From contig NZ_VRTT01000055.1 in assembly GCF_008017805.1 (NCBI RefSeq), positions 1 through 49,923 of the forward strand: a stretch of 49,923 nucleotides of DNA, in the 5' to 3' direction. A program made the position numbers and the translations under genes. The notes beneath the pieces are model-generated. The model had not been told where the DNA came from. It did no database searches and was given only the letters and a program-made list of their open reading frames with translations. Below, piece by piece: positions 7,590-15,771 of the stretch (within the stretch, counting starts at the first letter, position 1; each line of letters opens with the position of its first letter). The stretch is from Paenibacillus sp. N3.4. Lineage in GTDB: Bacteria; Bacillota; Bacilli; Paenibacillales; NBRC-103111.

Positions 7590-7634
7590 AGTCATGCTAT
7601 ACTTCATTCAACTATAGTTCGCCGTTAGTTCAAT
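7590..7634 (-). repeat. attC-like intergenic repeat, copy K (half)
   Basis: Minus strand begins TTGAACTAACGGCGAACTATAG about 30 nt after the stop of the frameshifted gene at 7669. Only this gene-proximal half is recognisable; the hairpin and distal end are not. Confidence 0.55.
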
Positions 7635-7668
7635 TATGAAAGACAGATGGAGTTTTTTAACTATCATA

Positions 7669-8090
7669 TCATTTTAATACTACATGCTCTAACCTCACTT
7701 CAACAGGCAACTTAAAAATAATGTAATTAGCAGTCCACATTTGTGATTCAATAATGAGCTTATCTCCTGTTCCCTTTGATTCAAATACATATCCAGAGCC
7801 GATTTGCTCTAAAAAGTAAATCCACCTAATGTATTGAACTGTTTTTTGAGTTCATTCCCAAAAGTTTCTTGACTTCCTTGATAAATATACCAATTGAAAT
7901 TGTCATTATTAGTAAGATACCTGATATCATTATGTCTATTTGATATCTTCTCGTACGCTTCCTTCTTCGTTATGCCCTCGACTGGTAAATCAGGTAAGTA
8001 GAACCTTGAATTTATTATGGTGTTCCCGAGAAAGAACAATAGAACAGCAAACATCAATATCGCAAATACAATGAAATATTTCTTAGACAA
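7669..8090 (-). pseudogene. Frameshifted membrane-anchored small protein
   Basis: The first 93 residues (7809-8090) start with a single transmembrane anchor (YFIVFAILMFAVLLFFLG) and an extracytoplasmic part. The frame stops at TTTTTAG, but in the next frame coding continues without a break (LEQIGSGYVFESKGTGDKL ... RLEHVVLK) to a stop at 7669, 35 nt before repeat K. Adding one base to the A5/T5 run at 7811-7815 joins both parts into a protein of about 140 residues. No family recognised. Either a recent pseudogene or a sequencing error. Confidence 0.6.
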
Positions 8091-8189
8091 TTGGGGTATC
8101 TCCCTTCTTGGTAGGTATTACAATATAGACGTATCGTGTATAAAAACGTTGCATTCCCTTAATACAAATTAATGGAAGTTTCTCCATTA

Positions 8190-8262
8190 ATCTGCCCGTT
8201 AGGTGAGTAAAAGGCTGCCGACTTTGCCGGCAGCCTCGTCCTGGTGGTTATTAGGCTATAGT
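8190..8262 (-). repeat. attC-like intergenic repeat, copy L
   Basis: Minus strand: ACTATAGCCTAATAACCACC, CCAGGACGAGGCTGCCGGC with its GCCGGCAGCC partner, then TCACCTAACGGGCAG. Lies upstream of the frameshifted membrane gene and is the last clear copy of the array on this side. Confidence 0.6.
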
Positions 8263-8347
8263 GTCCCGAATTTCCTAATTCAAGCGTGAGCGGTTGAAAC
8301 CTGGGAAATAAAGTATGCGTCAGGACACCGGCCGAATTGGACAAACT

Positions 8348-8379
8348 GTGAAAACCCGTCCCAAAGGACGGCTTTTCAC
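8348..8379 (-). terminator. Hairpin downstream of the alpha/beta hydrolase gene
   Basis: GTGAAAAcCCGTCC-caaa-GGACGGcTTTTCAC forms a long stem about 50 bases after the hydrolase stop. The U-tract is inside the stem, so termination may be weak or bidirectional. Confidence 0.6.
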
Positions 8380-8428
8380 ATCACTTATTACCGTCTGCAA
8401 AATCGTGGATGAAGCTTACTCCGTACAC

Positions 8429-9400
8429 TTACTTTGCTTCGTTCATAAATAATCTAACGTTTTCAGCGATTTCTTTGAATTTGGTATGGTGTAAATAATG
8501 TGATCCATCCAGGGTGATTACTTTTCCATGTACCGAGTCTTTGATCTGCCCTTCATGCAAAGGTATCCATCCTGTTACCCCTTCATTATTCGCTTGTACA
8601 AAGAGAAGAAGTGGAAGGTCTTTAGGGAATGTTAAATCGTGAGCCCCTTTAAAATTAGAAGAAATATGGCCCATCTCATTCAAGGTCGTGTCATTATTCA
8701 TGTTTTTATACGAAATCATTTTCATTTGCTCTACGGTTTTATCGTCAAATGCTAATGAAGCATAGGGGTCAGCACCTAGTTTCATCATCATTCTTAAGAG
8801 ACCCGATTTTTTGAGAAATTCTAACTTTTTGATTGGTAATTTGACATCCATACCTGGTTGTGTTGGAACACTGCTGTCGATTCCGACAAATGCAGTCACC
8901 TCGTTTGGATATTTGCTCACATAATCAATTCCGTAAATGCCTGCAATGGAGTGGCCCATGAGCATGTATCGGTTAATATTAAGCTGCTGCAGCGCTTCAT
9001 GAACTTCACCTACGATATTTTCCGTGGTTCGTTCTTTTTCAGTTCCATCACTTAATCCATAACCGAAAGGCTCAACCGCTACAACTTTGTAGATTGGAGA
9101 TAATTGATCGATAAGCAGCTTAAAATCAAGCGCTGGCGTAGCCGTTCCAAAACCAGGCAGGAGCACGATCGTTTCCTCGCCTTCGCCTTGAATTAACACA
9201 TTCATATTTTTCCCGTCTACAGATACGTGCTGACCGTAGGGCTCTATTTTTCCTTGCTCCGATTTCGTGGCGAACACATTCACGATAAATACAATAGCTA
9301 GAAACAGCACGATGGCTATGGCTATAGCTCCTAAGGTTTTGAGTAAAATGCGCAGCGGCTTACGCATTCTATTTTTCATTACCTCTTCTTTTGGTTTCAT
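8429..9400 (-). CDS. Membrane-anchored alpha/beta hydrolase
   Basis: About 323 residues. A single N-terminal membrane anchor (about residues 17-40) is followed by an extracytoplasmic alpha/beta hydrolase domain. The oxyanion-region motif is VLLPGFGTATP, the nucleophile elbow MLMGHSIAGIYG (Ser in GHS), and the catalytic His is likely in LDGSHYLHH. A hydrolase or esterase of unknown substrate. The ATG at 9400 sits nine bases after AGGAG; an ATG two codons upstream is also possible. It follows the two-component pair, separated from it by a strong terminator, so it has its own transcript or is read through. Confidence 0.85.
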   Translation of the reverse strand: MKPKEEVMKNRMRKPLRILLKTLGAIAIAIVLFLAIVFIVNVFATKSEQGKIEPYGQHVSVDGKNMNVLIQGEGEETIVLLPGFGTATPALDFKLLIDQLSPIYKVVAVEPFGYGLSDGTEKERTTENIVGEVHEALQQLNINRYMLMGHSIAGIYGIDYVSKYPNEVTAFVGIDSSVPTQPGMDVKLPIKKLEFLKKSGLLRMMMKLGADPYASLAFDDKTVEQMKMISYKNMNNDTTLNEMGHISSNFKGAHDLTFPKDLPLLLFVQANNEGVTGWIPLHEGQIKDSVHGKVITLDGSHYLHHTKFKEIAENVRLFMNEAK

Positions 9401-9523
9401 GTTCATCTTCTCCTGTCCCTCATCTCTTTATTGGGCTGCCCTTGAATAAGGAGCCGTTAAGAGAAGCTTATACGACGAAGATGTACTCCCTATGACGACA
9501 ATATGAACGGAATATGAACTGGC

Positions 9524-9569
9524 AAAAAAAAAATAGGCTTCACACGCAAGGAAGCTTGCGCATGAAGCC
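9524..9569 (-). terminator. Rho-independent terminator of the two-component operon
   Basis: Minus strand: GGCTTCATGCGCAAG-cttc-CTTGCGTGTGAAGCC followed by TATTTTTTTTTT, 13 bases after the kinase stop. A textbook terminator. Confidence 0.9.
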
Positions 9570-9581
9570 GTAGCAATCAAT

Positions 9582-10949
9582 TTAATCTGTTGGCGTAGTG
9601 ATTGGCAAGGTGACAATGAAGGTCGTTCCTTGACCAGGTTCACTTTCCACTCGGATGTCACCTTGATGCAGCGATACGATTTGTTTAACAATGGCAAGGC
9701 CCATACCACTCCCCTCATATTTGCGACTGTGGGAACGATCGGCCTTGAAAAAACGCTCGAATATACGTTTCTGATCTTCGAGGGGAATACCGATGCCCGA
9801 GTCGGATATTCGGACGGTCACGTTTTTGATATCTTGGAGGATACTGACGTTAATCACGCCGCCATCCTTGGAAAATTTGATGCTATTGGCGAGGATGTTC
9901 GTCCATACCTGATTTAACTGGTCATGATCAGCCGTTACTTTAACGGTCTGTAAATCAAGCTCAAAATGAATGTTGCGGGCAGACCATTGCGGCTGGAGCG
10001 CCACGATGACCCGTCGGATCTGTTCATCAAGGCTGAGTGTGGCTAGACGGAGTTGCTGTGACTGCGATTCAAGCAAACTCAGCTTGAGCAGGCTATCACT
10101 CATTTTGGACATCCGCTTCGCTTCCGCAATGATAATATCCAGATAACGGCTTCGTTCGTGATCTGCGAGGTTTACTTGCTTAAGTGCTTGAGCATAACCG
10201 GATATCGAGGTGAGCGGTGATTGTACTTCGTGCGACACGTTCGATACGAAGTCCCTGCGCATCTGCTCAAGTTGCTGCAGATCGTGCATCATTTCTTCGA
10301 AGCTGCGAGCCAACGTACCCAACTCACTCGTTTGCTTGATATTCAGCTTGACGTTGAAATCTCCAGCTGCAATACGCTTGGTCGCTTTTGTCAGCTTTTT
10401 GATTGGTCTGACCAGGAATACAGAGGCAACGAGAATCAATAAGCTTCCTGCAATCAACGAACAGATTGCAAAGATCAATCCCCACTTGGCGACAAAAGAG
10501 GCAGAAGGAGGGGCGAGCGTTTCCAAAAACATCGCTTTCGTTCCCATTTCCGTTTTCAACGGCAACCCTAAGAGGACTGTAGCAATACCGTTCGGCGTTT
10601 CTTGAACAACGCCTCCATCAATGACTTTCTTTAGCTGCTCCATCGTCACCATAACAGGTTTGTGTCCGTTAAGTTTACCGTAAGATTGGAACTGACCCGT
10701 TGCCTCGTAAATGCGAATATAATAGGAATCGAGCTGCTTCATTTCACTTACGAACGCGTCCGCTTCGCGTAACGGAAGCGTCTTGTAAATCCGGACGACG
10801 TCTTGACCAAAGTTACGTAAGTTAATTTGCGCGTTCACGTTCAATTTTTCTTCGAATATCCAAGTAGACACATAAAAAGCAATGACCGTGCCCGCGATGA
10901 CGGAGACTAGAAATGTCAGGACAACTCGAATATATAAGGATTTAATCAT
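9582..10949 (-). CDS. Sensor histidine kinase (OmpR/PhoR-type partner)
   Basis: 455-residue membrane kinase. A first helix (about 8-30), an extracytoplasmic sensor (31-155), a second helix (about 158-180), a HAMP linker, and a HisKA domain with phospho-accepting His at about residue 240 (VSHEVQSPLTSISGY). The HATPase domain has N (WTNILANSIKF), G1 (DSGIGIP), F (IFERFFKADR) and G2 (GSGMGLAIVK) boxes. It autophosphorylates and passes phosphate to the response regulator encoded just upstream, whose stop overlaps this start by four bases (ATGA), implying translational coupling. The signal is unknown. The neighbouring hydrolase may be a target. Confidence 0.92.
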   Translation of the reverse strand: MIKSLYIRVVLTFLVSVIAGTVIAFYVSTWIFEEKLNVNAQINLRNFGQDVVRIYKTLPLREADAFVSEMKQLDSYYIRIYEATGQFQSYGKLNGHKPVMVTMEQLKKVIDGGVVQETPNGIATVLLGLPLKTEMGTKAMFLETLAPPSASFVAKWGLIFAICSLIAGSLLILVASVFLVRPIKKLTKATKRIAAGDFNVKLNIKQTSELGTLARSFEEMMHDLQQLEQMRRDFVSNVSHEVQSPLTSISGYAQALKQVNLADHERSRYLDIIIAEAKRMSKMSDSLLKLSLLESQSQQLRLATLSLDEQIRRVIVALQPQWSARNIHFELDLQTVKVTADHDQLNQVWTNILANSIKFSKDGGVINVSILQDIKNVTVRISDSGIGIPLEDQKRIFERFFKADRSHSRKYEGSGMGLAIVKQIVSLHQGDIRVESEPGQGTTFIVTLPITTPTD

Positions 10950-11620
10950 TCGTAAACCTCAAGCCGGTACCCAAGCCCACGCACCGTTTCAATCCGAAAA
11001 TCGGCTGTAGTTGCGAACCGTTCACGCAGGCGTTTAATATGTACATCCACGGTTCGATCATCCCCGGCGTAGTCAATACCCCAAATTTGATCGATCAACT
11101 GCTCGCGCGTATAGACTTGTCCGGGTGTACCAGCCAGCTTATACAGTAACTCGAACTCCTTGAGCGGCAGCGTGATCGACTCCGTCCCTCTCATCACCTT
11201 ATACGTCTGTCGATCAAGCGTGACGTTGCCGAACTGGATCGTCTGCGTGGAGCCAATCTTGTATCGTTTCAGCAATGCCCGAACACGAACCGTAAGCTCC
11301 AACGGGTCGAATGGCTTCGTCAAATAATCATCCGTCCCAAGATCGAACCCTTTCACTTTCTCCCATGTCTCGCCTCTCGCAGTCAGCATAAGTAACGGAA
11401 GATCAGGATTCGCTCTCCGGAGTTCCTTACATAACGTCCAACCATCCATGATCGGCATCATAATATCGAGCACGACAAGATCGACATGCGTTGAGGCGTA
11501 GACGGCCAGCGCTTCTTTGCCGTCCGCGGCTTCGGCTGTTGCGAATCCGTCATTGCGTAGAAATAAACAGACGAGTTCGCGAATGTTCGCATCGTCGTCA
11601 GCAACTAGTATCGTAGGCAT
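10946..11620 (-). CDS. OmpR/PhoB-family response regulator
   Basis: 224 residues. Receiver domain with acidic pair DDDANIRE, phospho-acceptor Asp in VVLDIMMP and Lys in YLTKPFDP, followed by a winged-helix DNA-binding domain (LKEFELLYKLAGTPGQVYTREQL; RTVDVHIKRLR). Phosphorylated by the kinase downstream, with which it overlaps by four bases. The start is set at the ATG at 11620 because GAGGG lies five bases upstream and ILVADDD follows immediately; a longer frame to 11647 lacks a site. A possible -10 (TATAAT, 11665-11670) lies about 45 bases upstream. Confidence 0.92.
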   Translation of the reverse strand: MPTILVADDDANIRELVCLFLRNDGFATAEAADGKEALAVYASTHVDLVVLDIMMPIMDGWTLCKELRRANPDLPLLMLTARGETWEKVKGFDLGTDDYLTKPFDPLELTVRVRALLKRYKIGSTQTIQFGNVTLDRQTYKVMRGTESITLPLKEFELLYKLAGTPGQVYTREQLIDQIWGIDYAGDDRTVDVHIKRLRERFATTADFRIETVRGLGYRLEVYE

Positions 11621-11790
11621 CTGTTCCCTCTTTTCGCTGTATTCCATCCCATATTGAAGTAATCATTATACTATAAATGGATTTGATTTACCCCTATTCT
11701 TCCTATCATCACCTTCACATTGGCACTTACCTTTTTGTAAGTACCTGTACTAAAAGTGCATACTTATTGCACTCAAGCAATATCACTAAA

Positions 11791-11810
11791 CTGCCCGTTA
11801 GTTTAGCGAA
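11791..11810 (-). repeat. Isolated distal end of the attC-like repeat, copy M
   Basis: CGCTAAACTAACGGGCAG on the minus strand matches the distal end of the array repeats. No partner half or cassette gene is evident. Apart from this and the hairpin at 11881, the gap 11671-11955 holds nothing I can identify. Confidence 0.4.
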
Positions 11811-11880
11811 GACGAATTTTCTACAACTAGTACTGGCGGCAAAGAAATGCTTCAAATATGAACTAGTTTGAATGAAAATA

Positions 11881-11904
11881 GCCTAAAATCGACTGATTTT
11901 AGGC
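11881..11904. terminator. Perfect 10-bp hairpin
   Basis: GCCTAAAATC-gact-GATTTTAGGC, followed on the plus strand by AAAAAA and on the minus strand by TATTTTC. Terminator-like, but no gene ends nearby, so its role is uncertain. Confidence 0.45.
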
Positions 11905-11955
11905 AAAAAATGACTCAAACTTTGGTAAAGAAATAGTTCAAGTCACAGTATTAAT

Positions 11956-12515
11956 TAATAATTGTTGATGATGAAACTAAAATAAGAAACGGTTTGTGCA
12001 ACTTCTTCCCCTGGAAGGAGATCGGTTTCGAGGTTGTAGCGGAAGCCAAACATGGGAAACAAGCATTGGAATATATAGTAAAGCAACCTATCGATGTGGT
12101 TCTGTGTGATATCAAGATGCCCGTCATGTCAGGTATTGAGCTGGCGCAAGAGCTGTATCATCGAAAAAACAAGGCGAAAATGGTTTTTTAACCGGCCACA
12201 AGGAATTCGAATACGCTCAAAAAGCACTGGACTACGGAGTTAAAAGCTATATCGTAAAACCCACCAAATATGAGGAATTAGTAGAAGTTTTCACCCGAAT
12301 AAAGGAGGAATTAGATCGAGAGTTGCTCCAGAATACCCATAAATCACTTCCATCGGAACCCGTAGTCGTAGACAATACGGAACCGTTAGGGTATCACGAA
12401 AAAAAAGTGGCGGCTATCAAATCCTATTGATGGAACATTATAAAGACGTGACATCGGTGAAAATGGATAACGCTGCGAAACTTTTAAACAATATTATGTA
12501 CGTGAAAAAGAAATA
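11956..12515 (+). pseudogene. Decayed YesN-type response regulator (receiver plus AraC HTH)
   Basis: The reading frame encodes LIIVDDETKIRNGLCNFFPW ... VVLCDIKMPVMSG, a receiver with its Asp, but has no start codon. It stops at 12190 (TTTTTTAA); adding one T restores LTGHKEFEYAQKALDYGVKS and IVKP. A second stop at 12428 is also removed by one base, leading to MEHYKDVTSV, the beginning of an AraC-type HTH that ends prematurely at YVKKK. The usual 350-500 residue length and the second HTH are missing. Orphaned from any kinase. Clearly broken even if some shifts are sequencing errors. Confidence 0.75.
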
Positions 12516-12536
12516 AGAAAAGTCTCGACGCAAAGA

Positions 12537-12575
12537 AAGCCAGTCATGCCCAATTTAGGCTGAACTGGCTTTTTT
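12537..12575 (+). terminator. Rho-independent terminator
   Basis: AAGCCAGT ... ACTGGCTT with T6 after it, about 20 bases beyond the last in-frame stop of the decayed regulator. Supports former expression of that gene on the plus strand. Confidence 0.85.
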
Positions 12576-12652
12576 CATATCCTATCTCTTACAGAAGATT
12601 AATCGGGTTGCTACTGCAATCTTCATAATCTAAACCACAGAAAACATTCTTC

Positions 12653-13111
12653 CTACTCCTCAACCTCAAAAATCGAATCAACTATGATGGGAAGATTGTC
12701 TCTTACTGAAACAGCCCCAAATACTGAACGTGCATGAATGCCTCTTTCCCCGAAAACTTCTAGCATTAGGTCAGAACATCCATTTAACACTTTATGATGT
12801 TCTTCAAAACTAGGGTCTGCATTGACGAATCCCTGAATCTTAACCACTCGTTTTACGTTCTCCAGTGAACCTAAAGCTGATTTCAACACAGCCAGAACTT
12901 CAATCCCAGCCTGCCGAGCAAATTGATAACCCTCTTCGGTTGTATAATCTTTACCTAGCTTTCCTTTTGGATTTCCAGATGGTCCTTTCCCTGAAACAAA
13001 CAATAGCCCGTTCACTTTAACAAAGTTTGCGTATTTAGCCATTGGTTCACTTGCATTCGGCAGAACAATTCCTAACGCTTCTAATCTGTTGGTTACTGTT
13101 TCTTCAGACAT
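12653..13111 (-). CDS. RidA/YjgF/L-PSP family protein
   Basis: 152 residues of the Rid (YjgF/YER057c/UK114) superfamily, trimeric enzymes that hydrolyse reactive enamine/imine intermediates or have related roles. Features: VKVNGLLFVSGKGP, the central helix EGYQFARQAGIEVLAVLKSALGSLENVKRVVKI, and RGIHARSVFGAVSVRDNLPIIVDSIFEVEE, in which the Arg of HARS sits where the catalytic Arg of RidA lies. This is the longer, about 150-residue subfamily, so deaminase activity is uncertain. The start at ATG 13111 has GGGGGAG seven bases upstream; an in-frame ATG at 13135 lies before that site. Confidence 0.88.
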   Translation of the reverse strand: MSEETVTNRLEALGIVLPNASEPMAKYANFVKVNGLLFVSGKGPSGNPKGKLGKDYTTEEGYQFARQAGIEVLAVLKSALGSLENVKRVVKIQGFVNADPSFEEHHKVLNGCSDLMLEVFGERGIHARSVFGAVSVRDNLPIIVDSIFEVEE

Positions 13112-13159
13112 GACGACTCCCCCTGTAAATAGCAAAAGTTATAAATTGGAAAAATCATA

Positions 13160-13714
13160 CTATCCCAATTCGGAATTAGTCAAGTATCCTGCCTTTAACA
13201 AGGCTTGAAGATAGTATAGAAATTCTTGATTTTCTAATACACATTTTTCCGAATCAATCCCTTTAAATACAACAAGCTCATTAACTAATTTGTCGCTTCC
13301 TCCTTGAATCGTAAAGCCACTTATATATTGATTTTCGCTTTCAAGAATGACGTTTATCCTGCTTCCCTGATTAACTTCCCGCCACATTTCTAATTTTTTA
13401 ATATCCATATCATCATTATTAAAAGCTTGTTTTTTAAGATGTTCCATCATGATAAAACGGGATATCTTTTCGGTGGCACTATATAAACTATTGAGGACTT
13501 CTTCATTTTGAATTGTATAACACTTACTTATTTTTTCGTAATGGACATGTATGTCACCTTTTAAATCCTCAAATTCCTTTTTATCAAGTTCAGTAGCTAA
13601 ATACTTTTTCTTTAGAATGTTATCCGCTTCCTGCAGCGAAAACTTATTGGGTATTTCCAACTCTTTATATTTCTCCATTAACTCTTGCATGAAAGAATAC
13701 AATATTGTCTCCAT
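13160..13714 (-). CDS. Hypothetical cytoplasmic protein
   Basis: 184 residues, no signal peptide or membrane segment. An alpha-helical, charged N-terminal half (EADNILKKKYLATELDKKEFEDL) and a mixed C-terminal half with RINVILESENQYISGFTIQGG. No family recognised. GAGGGG nine bases before the ATG supports the start. It lies 24 bases past the RidA gene's 5' end in the same direction, so the two may be cotranscribed. Confidence 0.6.
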   Translation of the reverse strand: METILYSFMQELMEKYKELEIPNKFSLQEADNILKKKYLATELDKKEFEDLKGDIHVHYEKISKCYTIQNEEVLNSLYSATEKISRFIMMEHLKKQAFNNDDMDIKKLEMWREVNQGSRINVILESENQYISGFTIQGGSDKLVNELVVFKGIDSEKCVLENQEFLYYLQALLKAGYLTNSELG

Positions 13715-13772
13715 TCATATTTCCCCTCGTGAAAAATACTGTTTTATACAACTGCTGAAACTGCTGCCTAGC

Positions 13773-14348
13773 TCACCATTTATGAATATATTCCGCTTTA
13801 TAGTTCTTTAGCTGTTCGATTAAGTTCGTTGAATCATCGTCTATTACAATCAACTTTTTATACGCCTCTTTTACAAATCCTTGTTCGATCATATGATCAA
13901 AAAGCGATAACATCGGTGTGTAGTATTTATTGATATTTAGCAAGGCACATGGTTTATTGTGATATCCAAGTTGAGCCCATGTTAAGACTTCAAACCATTC
14001 TTCTAAAGTTCCTGTCCCACCAGGAAGAGCAATAAAAGCATCAGCACGCTCTGCCATTAGAGCCTTTCTTTCATGCATCGTATCGACGATATGAAGTTCG
14101 GTTAGATGATCGTGAGCTATTTCTACATTTGCCAGCTTTTTCGGTATCACTCCAATGACCTTGCCGCCAGACTCAATGACCGCATCGGCAATCGCACCCA
14201 TACAGCCCACTGTTGCTCCACCGTATACAAGATCCAATCCATGCGCGACTAACGCTTTCCCTAATTTCCTTGCTTCATTCATATAGATAGGGTCATTTCC
14301 AGAACCGGATCCGCAGTATACAGCAATTGTTTTCATATCTTCGTCCAC
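13773..14348 (-). CDS. LOG family protein (TIGR00730)
   Basis: 191-residue Rossmann-like protein with the diagnostic PGGTGTLEEWFEVLTWAQLG motif (about residues 107-126) and the N-terminal IAVYCGSGSG nucleotide-binding turn; MHERKALMAERADAFIALPGG is also conserved. LOG proteins are nucleoside 5'-monophosphate phosphoribohydrolases; in plants and some bacteria they release cytokinins, and bacterial homologues act on AMP or related nucleotides. Cytoplasmic. Either the GTG at 14348 or the ATG at 14336 may be the start. A stand-alone gene of normal length. Confidence 0.9.
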   Translation of the reverse strand: MDEDMKTIAVYCGSGSGNDPIYMNEARKLGKALVAHGLDLVYGGATVGCMGAIADAVIESGGKVIGVIPKKLANVEIAHDHLTELHIVDTMHERKALMAERADAFIALPGGTGTLEEWFEVLTWAQLGYHNKPCALLNINKYYTPMLSLFDHMIEQGFVKEAYKKLIVIDDDSTNLIEQLKNYKAEYIHKW

Positions 14349-14432
14349 TTTCCTCTCTATCTTTGTCTATTAATAGACTATCTTACAACATCTCTTTGTT
14401 CAAGGACGGCTTGGTCTATGCATTAAAATAAA

Positions 14433-14492
14433 TAAGGATCAGATGCCGCGGCTAACTGATCCTTATTCATCAAATTATCGTTTCCGTTAAGC
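14433..14492 (-). repeat. attC-like repeat outside the array, copy N
   Basis: Minus strand: TTGCTTAACGGAAACGATAA, then hairpin AAGGATCAG ... CTGATCCTT. The R-type box GCTTAAC fits the integron consensus RYYYAAC exactly. A related, more diverged segment (14500-14600: AGGAGTCTGCATCGCGGCTCCT hairpin, GTTCAATTGG) follows the upstream gene. Together they fill the 330-base gap between the LOG gene and the hypothetical gene. Confidence 0.5.
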
Positions 14493-14678
14493 AAAACAAG
14501 CTGCCCTTCATGTACAACTACAAATATCTTCATATACCTATGTTCCAATTGAACGAGCAAAAAGAGGAGCCGCGATGCAGACTCCTCCGCTATAACCGAG
14601 ATTGACGAAGCGCATGACCGAACTTCCCCCGGTCAATCTTAAGCCATCTTAAATCTACAGCCACATCAATCAGGGCAT

Positions 14679-15518
14679 TTAAACCATCCAGCTCACTACC
14701 GTTTCCAGCATAGTTTTCAAATGCTCTGCCTTGTGAAGTTCCGGTTTGGCTTCTAACAATATGAATTCATCACGAATATACTGGATAAAATCATTTTGCA
14801 AGCGCTCAAGCTGCTCTCCGGATAAAATATACGTATATTCTCGAACGTTTTCGTACGTATAATACCATTCCCTGTCTTCCAGGAACGTAAAGGATGAAAG
14901 CTGATACCACTCTTTTACATAAGCTTTTAATGCGGTTGTGATGAGCTCATTATTTCCCGACATCAAGTATAGTCGATCTGAAGAGATCAGGTTTCTATAG
15001 CTGATCATATTGCCTGCAGAATGCGTATGAGGAAGCTCGTAAAACCGGATGAGATAATCCAGTATCTCCATATATGCTTCCTTTCCAGCACGTTTCGGGT
15101 TGAACTGGCACCTGACTGCCGCATGAGCGATGCCTTTGAGCAAGGAAAGAGCTTCTGCCACTTCTATTTTGTCGGCATGACCTTCAAAAAACAAGCTTTG
15201 CTTCCCTGGACGAATCTCAGCCCGGTCTATCGCATCGTGAAGCTCATCCTCGAGTTGATCTCTACTATACGGCGCCCATTGATCAATATGATTAGCGAGT
15301 TCCGATCGCATACCAAATTCTCTGCGAATGATGCTGATGATGTTAACCCCGCCGCTGCCGTTAACCGCATGAAATATTTCATGTAGGAACCTTTCCAGGT
15401 TTTTCGCCTTTTTAACAGCACCCAAGATCTCATCTGGAATCGTATAAACGGTTTCTATTTCTTTTTGTTTGAGTGCGGCGACAAGCTGCGTTAGCTCTGA
15501 GAGTAGTGTATGCTGCAT
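14679..15518 (-). CDS. Hypothetical protein, 279 residues
   Basis: No recognised family. No signal peptide or membrane helix; predicted mostly alpha-helical with many Glu, Leu and Tyr. A HEIFHAVNGSGG segment around residue 46 and a C-terminal YTYILSGEQLERLQNDFIQY stretch are noticeable. Probably cytoplasmic. Stands alone, with the repeat copies N/O downstream and a 250-base gap upstream (15519-15713) in which I see no feature. Composition matches the chromosomal genes around it, so it is likely real. Confidence 0.6.
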   Translation of the reverse strand: MQHTLLSELTQLVAALKQKEIETVYTIPDEILGAVKKAKNLERFLHEIFHAVNGSGGVNIISIIRREFGMRSELANHIDQWAPYSRDQLEDELHDAIDRAEIRPGKQSLFFEGHADKIEVAEALSLLKGIAHAAVRCQFNPKRAGKEAYMEILDYLIRFYELPHTHSAGNMISYRNLISSDRLYLMSGNNELITTALKAYVKEWYQLSSFTFLEDREWYYTYENVREYTYILSGEQLERLQNDFIQYIRDEFILLEAKPELHKAEHLKTMLETVVSWMV

Positions 15519-15713
15519 CCTAGTTTAACCTTCCATTCATTTCGCTGCTCACGACAAGCAACCCTTGATTTATTGAACAAAAGAATTATATAACTACGTG
15601 TTTTATATGTATAACATCATTTGGTACTATTACCAAAAAATATAGATCATATGTAAGGATATGGGGGTTGCCATTGGATCCATAATTTTTATGAAGTATT
15701 TCTCGGTGGACTT

Positions 15714-15736
15714 TTATTCTGGCATTAGTCCTCCTT
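15714..15736 (-). other. Orphan Shine-Dalgarno and three-codon reading frame
   Basis: About 35 bases after the last permease stop, AAGGAGG-actA-ATG is followed by only CCA GAA TAA. A perfect ribosome site with no gene suggests that a downstream gene of the operon was lost. Confidence 0.4.
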
Positions 15737-15771
15737 TATCTCATTTTGCATATAATGACCACCTGCTGTTC

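Noticed and set aside
600..8262. CRISPR array
   Set aside because: Repeats are imperfect, 60-90 bp, spaced by whole genes of very different length, with no regular spacers and no cas genes.
8159..8344. 61-residue minus-strand open frame upstream of the frameshifted membrane gene
   Set aside because: It runs through repeat L and has no ribosome site or protein-like pattern.
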